Assembly (NCBI GenBank): GCA_964489055.1
Contig: CAZAXF010000022.1
Coordinates: 1-49,104, forward strand
Source of the DNA: 66-474 sp964489055
GTDB lineage: Bacteria; Pseudomonadota; Gammaproteobacteria; Xanthomonadales; Rhodanobacteraceae
DNA: 49,104 nucleotides
Direction: 5' to 3'
Shown here: in pieces, positions 42,743 to 49,104 of the stretch
Layout: each line of letters begins with the position of its first letter
How positions within the stretch are numbered: the stretch's first letter is position 1
Made by a program: the position numbers and the translations under genes
Notes under the pieces: model-generated
What the model saw: the letters and a program-made list of their open reading frames with translations, nothing else
Databases searched by the model: none
Told to the model about the DNA's origin: nothing

Positions 42743-44011
42743 TCAGCCATACACCGGAAACCTCGCACACTGCGCGTTGACCAGCCCGCGCACGCGTTCG
42801 ATGACGGCTTCGTCCTCCGGCGCGTCCAGCACGTCGCAGAGCCAGCCGGCGAGTTCGATGCAGTCATCCTCCTTGTAGCCGCGGGTGGTCACGGCCGGGG
42901 TGCCGATGCGAAGGCCGCTGGTGACGAAGGGCTTTTGCGGATCGTTGGGCACCGCGTTCTTGTTGACCGTGATGTGCGCCTTGCCGAGCGCGGCTTCGGC
43001 GTCCTTGCCGGTCAGCGGTTTGCCGATCAGGTCGACCAGGAACAGATGGTCCTCGGTGCCACCGGAAACGATCCTGTAGCCGCGCTCGATCAGGGTCCCG
43101 GCCATCGCCTTGGCGTTCTTCACCACCTGCTGCTGGTATTCCTTGAAGGACGGTTCCAGCGCTTCCTTGAACGCGACGGCCTTGGCCGCGATCACGTGCA
43201 TCAAGGGGCCGCCCTGCAGGCCGGGGAACACGATCGACTGCAGCTTCTTCTGGATGTCCGCGGCATGTTCGCCCATGGCCGAGGTCTGCGCGACGATCAG
43301 GCCGCCGCGCGGCCCGCGCAGGGTCTTGTGGGTGGTGGAAGTCACCACGTGCGCATGCGGCAGCGGCGAGGGGTACACGCCCGCGGCAATCAGGCCGGCC
43401 ACGTGCGCCATGTCCACGAACAGGTACGCGCCGACCTTGTCGGCGATGGCGCGGAAGCGCGCCCAGTCCATGACCTGCGAATAGGCGCTGAAACCGGCCA
43501 CGATCATCTTCGGCTGGTTCTCGACAGCAAGCTTTTCGACCGCGTCGTAATCGACCAGGCCTTCATCGTTCACGCCGTACTGCACGGCGTTGAATACCTT
43601 GCCGGAAAGATTGGGCTTGGCACCGTGCGTCAGGTGCCCGCCGTGCGCGAGGCTCATGCCGAGGATGGTGTCGCCGGGCTTGAGCAGCGCGAAATACACC
43701 GCCTGGTTGGCCTGCGATCCCGAATGCGGTTGCACGTTGGCGTAGTCGCAATCGAACAACTGCTTCAGCCGCTCGATCGCCAGCGCCTCGGCGACGTCGA
43801 CGTACTGGCAGCCACCGTAGTATCGCCTGCCCGGGTAGCCCTCGGCATACTTGTTGGTCAGCACCGACCCCTGCGCCTCCAGGACCCGCGGGCTGGCGTA
43901 GTTTTCCGAGGCAATCAACTCGACATGGTCTTCCTGCCGCTGGCGTTCCTCGCGGATGGCCTCGGCCAGATCATCGTCGTACCCGGCAATGCGCATTTCG
44001 TGGTTGTACAT
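42743..44011 (-). CDS. glyA: Serine hydroxymethyltransferase
   Basis: 422 residues. GlyA interconverts serine and glycine with tetrahydrofolate. Motifs: YAEGYPGRRYYGGCQYVD, NVQPHSGSQANQAVYFAL, VDMAHVAGLIAAGVYPSP and the PLP-lysine loop STTHKTLRGPRGG. The ATG at 44011 has GAGG seven bases upstream; ATG at 43996 is an alternative. First gene of glyA-nrdR-ribD. Confidence 0.97.
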   Translation of the reverse strand: MYNHEMRIAGYDDDLAEAIREERQRQEDHVELIASENYASPRVLEAQGSVLTNKYAEGYPGRRYYGGCQYVDVAEALAIERLKQLFDCDYANVQPHSGSQANQAVYFALLKPGDTILGMSLAHGGHLTHGAKPNLSGKVFNAVQYGVNDEGLVDYDAVEKLAVENQPKMIVAGFSAYSQVMDWARFRAIADKVGAYLFVDMAHVAGLIAAGVYPSPLPHAHVVTSTTHKTLRGPRGGLIVAQTSAMGEHAADIQKKLQSIVFPGLQGGPLMHVIAAKAVAFKEALEPSFKEYQQQVVKNAKAMAGTLIERGYRIVSGGTEDHLFLVDLIGKPLTGKDAEAALGKAHITVNKNAVPNDPQKPFVTSGLRIGTPAVTTRGYKEDDCIELAGWLCDVLDAPEDEAVIERVRGLVNAQCARFPVYG

Positions 44012-44277
44012 CGCGATCCTCGTGCTGTCGTGGGCAACGGTCGATTCTAGCCCGCATCGCCCACCGCGTCGCGTGGCGAGGCGTTCCGGAAGCGTGCGCC
44101 GGCTGGCATCGGCAGCACAGTTTCGCGATAATAGGCGGTTCTCATACGAAAAAATGGCTTCCGGAAAACGGGGGTCAGAATCACTTTTCGAACACGACAT
44201 CCGGAACGAGGGCGTTGCGGAAGAAGTGACTCTGACCCCGGTTTTCCCGGATTGACGAGCACCCGAAGGTTACCTTG
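44012..44277. repeat. Divergent glyA-ettA spacer with a long inverted repeat
   Basis: CCGGAAAACGGGGGTCAGAA onward (44161-44187) pairs with AAGTGACTCTGACCCCGG and TTTTCCCGG (44224-44250), a palindrome of about 90 bases with arms of about 27. It has the look of a REP-type or MITE-like unit; the GGGGTCAGAGTCACTT core is frequent near RAYT-type elements in xanthomonads. It sits between the two start regions, so it may affect either promoter. Confidence 0.7.
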
Positions 44278-45939
<1,662 letters not shown>

Positions 45940-46607
45940 GGCTCGGGACTCGGGACTCGGGGCTCGGGACCGGGATTCGGGACTCGGGACTCGGACTGCG
46001 GAGGCGCAGGACGCCGGAGCGAACGTCGGCGCAGCCGACGGCCCGGAAAGCGAGCCGCAGGAGCGGCGAGTTTCTCGGGACTTGGGACTTGCAAAAGTCC
46101 TCTCCCCCAACGATGAAACCGTTGGGGGAGAGGGGGCGGTAGCGTGCGCGCCGCGCACGGGTGACCCGGCGGCGCGTGCGGTCGTGCGCAAAGCGCACGC
46201 TACGAAACAGGGACCCGAAGCCCGGGACCCTGCACCGGGAACGCCGACCTGGAAGAGCCCTCTCCCCCGCGACCCGTTGCGGGGGAGAGGGTTGGATGAG
46301 GGGGCCGGGTCCAGCGTGCAACGGAACCTGCACCCGAAGCCCGGGGTCCATCTCCACGGACGAATCACCTTTCGGGATGCCACGAAATGGATTCCGGGTT
46401 CCGCGCTGCGCGCGGCCCCGGAATGACGACAGGGTAATATCGCGGTTTTCCGGACGATCACTCATCACCCGAGGCAAACCGGCGCCCAGGTGGCACCCAC
46501 CGCGCAACGAAGACACCGTCCACCGAATCCGAACCAGACGGCGGGCGGTGCCCGCCCGACCCCGCGCACAAGGCGATCCCGACTTGCCAGCCCTGCCTGC
46601 CCGGGGG
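45940..46607. repeat. Repeat-rich spacer between ettA and rimI
   Basis: No gene in 668 bases. In order: GGGACTC-type arrays (45943-45993), the type 2 segment (45981-46090), a CTCTCCCCCAACG hairpin (46100-46133), GTAGCGTGCGC with GCGCACGCTAC (46139-46203), a CCTCTCCCCCGC hairpin (46259-46290), and an ATTCCGG...CCGGAAT palindrome (46391-46424). Two genes converge here, so some hairpins may act in transcription termination. Confidence 0.75.
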
Positions 46608-47090
46608 CTATCGACGGGTTTCGGGCGGCAGCAGGTCCATCGTCATCACGATGGCCTCTTCGCGGCCGCGCCGCGCCGGGTAGTAGCCAGGCCGGCGGCC
46701 GATCTCTCGAAAGCCCGCGCGCTGGTACATCGCATGCGCCAGCGGGTTGGATGGCCGAACTTCCAGAAGTACTCGTTCGGCGCCATGCCAGCGTGCCAGG
46801 TCGATCAGGCGCCGGAGCAGGTAGGCGCCGTGCCCGCGCCCCTGGTGCAGCGGGGCTACGCAGAGGTTGAGGATGTGCGCCTCGGCCGCGCCCACCGACA
46901 GGATGCCGTATCCGATGACCGCACCGGCCTGCTCCAGCACCCAGCAGTCGTGGCCGTTGTCCAGGCAACTGCGGAATATTCCCCGTGACCAGGGAAACTC
47001 GTAGGCCGCCGCCTCGACGTTGATGATGGCCGACAGGTCCTCGCGACGCATCGGCCGCAATTCCGGGTGCAGGGGCGCTACCGCGACCAT
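46608..47090 (-). CDS. rimI: Ribosomal protein alanine N-acetyltransferase RimI-like (GNAT)
   Basis: 160 residues. GNAT fold: the N-terminal strand-helix (RPMRREDLSAIINVEAAAYE), the acetyl-CoA loop QGRGHGAYLLRRL near 98, and the C-terminal NPLAHAMYQRAGFREIGRRP. RimI acetylates S18. The start at 47090 lies one base after the upstream stop. Next to a holD-like gene, the same pair as holD-rimI in E. coli. Confidence 0.9.
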   Translation of the reverse strand: MVAVAPLHPELRPMRREDLSAIINVEAAAYEFPWSRGIFRSCLDNGHDCWVLEQAGAVIGYGILSVGAAEAHILNLCVAPLHQGRGHGAYLLRRLIDLARWHGAERVLLEVRPSNPLAHAMYQRAGFREIGRRPGYYPARRGREEAIVMTMDLLPPETRR

Positions 47091-47091
47091 C

Positions 47092-47574
47092 TCAGCCGGC
47101 CCCACCATGGCCCAGTGCGCACATCCGTTCCCACAGCCGCCGCTTGCGCTCGCGGTCGCGGTGCAGCGTTGCCAGCGGATCGGCACGCAATACCCGGTCC
47201 GCGGGCACGCCGTCGGGCACGGGCGCGGCGCCGAAAACCATCACCGCGGCGGACGGATCCCCGGCCGCGTCGCACACCCGCACCGGCTGCAACCCGGCCT
47301 TGGTGACCGCCTCGGTCAGCGCCACGTACATCCTGTCGATTGCCGGATCGCTGCGCTCGGCCGGATCGGCCTGCAGCGCCAGGCGCTTGATCGAAGCCGG
47401 CGGCGATGCGGCCTCTACAGCGTCGGTGGCAGCGGTCACTGCCGCTGCGGGTTCCGCGCGACGCACGGCCGGTTCACCGTCCGCACGCGACGCGCTTCGC
47501 AACCGCAGCCGCGCGACGCCCAGCGCCCGCAGGCAGCGGTCGCGCACGGCATCGCCGGATGCCACCACGCTCAC
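47092..47574 (-). CDS. holD: Probable DNA polymerase III psi subunit (HolD-like)
   Basis: 160 residues from a GTG at 47574 overlapping the pssA stop (GTGA). The N-terminus DRCLRALGVARLRLR resembles the QLQQLGITQWSLRRP start of E. coli HolD, and the end LHRDRERKRRLWERMCALGH resembles LRANPTARAALWQQICTYEH. The middle (SIKRLALQADPAERSDPAI) also follows HolD. An alanine-rich insert at about 40-60 is extra. HolD tethers the chi subunit to the clamp loader. The identification rests on weak patterns and on the conserved rimI neighbour. Confidence 0.6.
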   Translation of the reverse strand: MSVVASGDAVRDRCLRALGVARLRLRSASRADGEPAVRRAEPAAAVTAATDAVEAASPPASIKRLALQADPAERSDPAIDRMYVALTEAVTKAGLQPVRVCDAAGDPSAAVMVFGAAPVPDGVPADRVLRADPLATLHRDRERKRRLWERMCALGHGGAG

Positions 47575-48374
47575 CGGTCCGACTCCGCCGGCGCCTTGTT
47601 GCGCGCCATCCGCATGCGCCGCCTGGAAGCCCTGCTGCGCAGCCCCCACAGGGTGATCACCACGCCCGACAGCGCATAGGTCGTGGCCAGTGCCAGCAAC
47701 ACCAGCGGCGTGTTGATGGTCAGCGCGACGATGATCAACACCGCCAGCACGATCCACACGAACGGCACCTTGCCCCCGACCGGCAACGTCTTGAAGCTGT
47801 AATAGCGCACCCTGCTCACCATGAGCAGACCCGCGATGACCGCCAGCGCCAGGGTCACGAAGCGCAGCGTGGACCCGCTGACGCCGAAATGCTCCATCGT
47901 CCACACGAACGACATGCACAGCCCGGCGGCGGCGGGGCTGGCCAGGCCCTGGAAATAACGCTTGTCGGCGACGCCGACCTGGGTATTGAAGCGCGCCAGG
48001 CGCAGCGCCGTGCACGCGGCATACAGGAACGCCGCGGTCCAGCCCACCCTGCCCCATGCCACGCTGTCGTCGCGCAGGTATTCCAGCGACCACGTGTACA
48101 TCACCAGCGCCGGCGCCAGTCCGAAGCTGACCAGGTCGGACAACGAGTCGTACTGCGCCCCGAAGTCGCTCTGGGTGCCGGTCAGCCGCGCCACCCGGCC
48201 ATCCATGCCGTCGAGCAGCGCGGCGATGAACACCGCGATCGCGGCGTGCTGGAAAAAGCCGAGATACGCCGCCACGATCGCGTAAAAACCCGCGAACATC
48301 GCGCCGGTCGTGAACAGGTTCGGCAGCAGATAGATCCCGCGGCGCACGGTCTTGTGGGGTATAGGATCGTTCAT
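47571..48374 (-). CDS. pssA: CDP-diacylglycerol--serine O-phosphatidyltransferase
   Basis: 267 residues, about eight membrane segments. It is the membrane-type PssA, not the E. coli ribosome-bound type. The CDP-alcohol transferase motif is DGMDGRVARLTGTQSDFG followed by YDSLSD at about 65-90. The ATG at 48374 (MNDPIPHKTVRRGIYLLPNL) matches the family. It makes phosphatidylserine, the precursor of phosphatidylethanolamine. The GTGA overlap couples it to holD. Confidence 0.94.
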   Translation of the reverse strand: MNDPIPHKTVRRGIYLLPNLFTTGAMFAGFYAIVAAYLGFFQHAAIAVFIAALLDGMDGRVARLTGTQSDFGAQYDSLSDLVSFGLAPALVMYTWSLEYLRDDSVAWGRVGWTAAFLYAACTALRLARFNTQVGVADKRYFQGLASPAAAGLCMSFVWTMEHFGVSGSTLRFVTLALAVIAGLLMVSRVRYYSFKTLPVGGKVPFVWIVLAVLIIVALTINTPLVLLALATTYALSGVVITLWGLRSRASRRRMRMARNKAPAESDR

Positions 48375-48511
48375 CCCGGCACGGCTCCTGGGGCGGCGCC
48401 CAGTGTAAACCATTCCCCCGCGGGAGCGCCGTTGTGTGCGGGCATTCACGAACGCACACACATGCTGTGGCATACTCGTGGCCCGATAATCCACTCCCCC
48501 GGGGGCCACCC

Positions 48512-48988
48512 ATGCAACCGCGCCGGCTTCTCATTGCCCTGGTCTTTGGTACCGCGGCCGCCTGCCTCGCGACAGCCGCCAGCGCCCAGCAGGTCTACAA
48601 ATGGAAAGACGCCAACGGCGTGACCCATTTCTCGCAGACCCCGCCGCCAGCCGGCAAGCACTACACCAAGATGCACCTGCAGGGGCAGCCCGAGGTTTCC
48701 ACGCCACCCCGGCACAGCGCATCCAGCCAGGAAAACCGCCCGCAGGGCGACGAGGACGGCGCTCCGCCGGCGCGCACCCGCGACGACGGCAAGACCGAAC
48801 CCGACACGCCCGACAACCGCGCCAGGCTGTGCAAGCAACTCAGATCGAACATCGCGCTGCTGCAGAGCAAGGAGCCGGTCGTCACCGGCGGCCAGAACGG
48901 CAAGCAGCAGGTGATGAGCGACAACGCGCGCGAACAGCAGCTCGCCACCGCGCGCGCCCAGCAGGCGCAGTATTGCAGTGGCGGGTGA
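48512..48988 (+). CDS. DUF4124 periplasmic protein
   Basis: 158 residues with a signal peptide (LLIALVFGTAAACLATAASA) and a DUF4124 strand-rich motif QQVYKWKDANGVTHFSQTPP. The remainder is charged and low complexity up to a Gln/Ala-rich C-terminus. The function of DUF4124 is not known; the family is common and duplicated in xanthomonads. It is divergent from pssA. Confidence 0.85.
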   Translation: MQPRRLLIALVFGTAAACLATAASAQQVYKWKDANGVTHFSQTPPPAGKHYTKMHLQGQPEVSTPPRHSASSQENRPQGDEDGAPPARTRDDGKTEPDTPDNRARLCKQLRSNIALLQSKEPVVTGGQNGKQQVMSDNAREQQLATARAQQAQYCSGG

Positions 48989-48991
48989 TTG

Positions 48992-49023
48992 CGGGAACCG
49001 GGGACCGGGGACCGGGGACCGGG
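48992..49023. repeat. GGGACCG array after the DUF4124 gene
   Basis: About four GGGACCG units starting three bases beyond the stop codon. No partner arm is seen before the window ends. Confidence 0.9.
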
Positions 49024-49055
49024 TAGAGCGTAACGACATCGCCGCCATGCCGGGG

Positions 49056-49080
49056 CTGCCGCGAATGAAATTCGTGGCAG
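49056..49080. repeat. Short palindrome at the window edge
   Basis: CTGCCGCGAAT pairs with ATTCGTGGCAG over a three-base loop, with a single mismatch. It is followed by AACCCGGAATCC, part of the ATTCCGG family. Confidence 0.6.
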
Positions 49081-49104
49081 AACCCGGAATCCACCTTGAT
49101 CCTT

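Overview
The window is 49 kb of GC-rich DNA from a Gram-negative gammaproteobacterium. The gene content and order (lpxC-dciA-M23-secA beside ftsZ, the rsmI/lpoA/yraN/dolP block, meso-DAP-type MurE, MraZ, thioester-less A2M) fit the order Lysobacterales (Xanthomonadales), probably Rhodanobacteraceae. That placement is inference from gene order and style, not from a database search.

Layout. 1-3919: the start of secA, an M23 peptidase, dciA (plus strand) and lpxC. 4493-20911: a nearly complete dcw (division and cell wall) cluster on the minus strand, read from mraZ down to ftsZ: mraZ-rsmH-ftsL-ftsI-murE-murF-mraY-ftsW-murG-murC-ddlB-ftsQ-ftsA-ftsZ. Its promoter carries a phased MraZ operator. 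Almost every junction is a 4-base ATGA overlap. murD is missing between mraY and ftsW. 21592-21971: RNase P RNA. 22167-25867: rsmI on one side and lpoA-yraN-dolP on the other (peptidoglycan and envelope quality control). 26130-31391: an FMN-riboswitch-led operon, ribE-ribBA-ribH-nusB-thiL-pgpA, with a Coa1-like gene converging on pgpA. 31601-40462: a block between ribE and ribD holding a low-GC seqA homologue and an A2M-pbpC pair. 40568-44011: glyA-nrdR-ribD. 44278-49023: ettA (plus strand), then pssA-holD-rimI (minus strand) and a DUF4124 protein.

The most unusual signal is a family of 7-base tandem arrays, consensus GGGAYNN (GGGACCG, GGGACTC, GGGATGA, GGGACGA). They are scattered through the window, mostly as palindromic units with a G-rich arm, a spacer and a C-rich arm. 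They fill the spaces between operon genes and also sit inside essential genes without breaking the frame: both ends of ddlB, inside murE, inside thiL, the N-terminus of ribD, and the C-termini of rsmI and ribBA. One array contains all the transitions between variants, so the variants look like one family. The pattern recalls the Rickettsia palindromic elements but the sequence is different.

Most genes serve one theme: peptidoglycan precursor synthesis and septation (mur, fts, ddlB, mraY), the matching lipid, LPS and export steps (lpxC, pssA, pgpA, secA), periplasmic activators and defence (lpoA, dolP, A2M-PBP1C), and riboflavin, thiamine and folate cofactor supply. No tRNA, rRNA 16S/23S, CRISPR array or intact transposase was seen.
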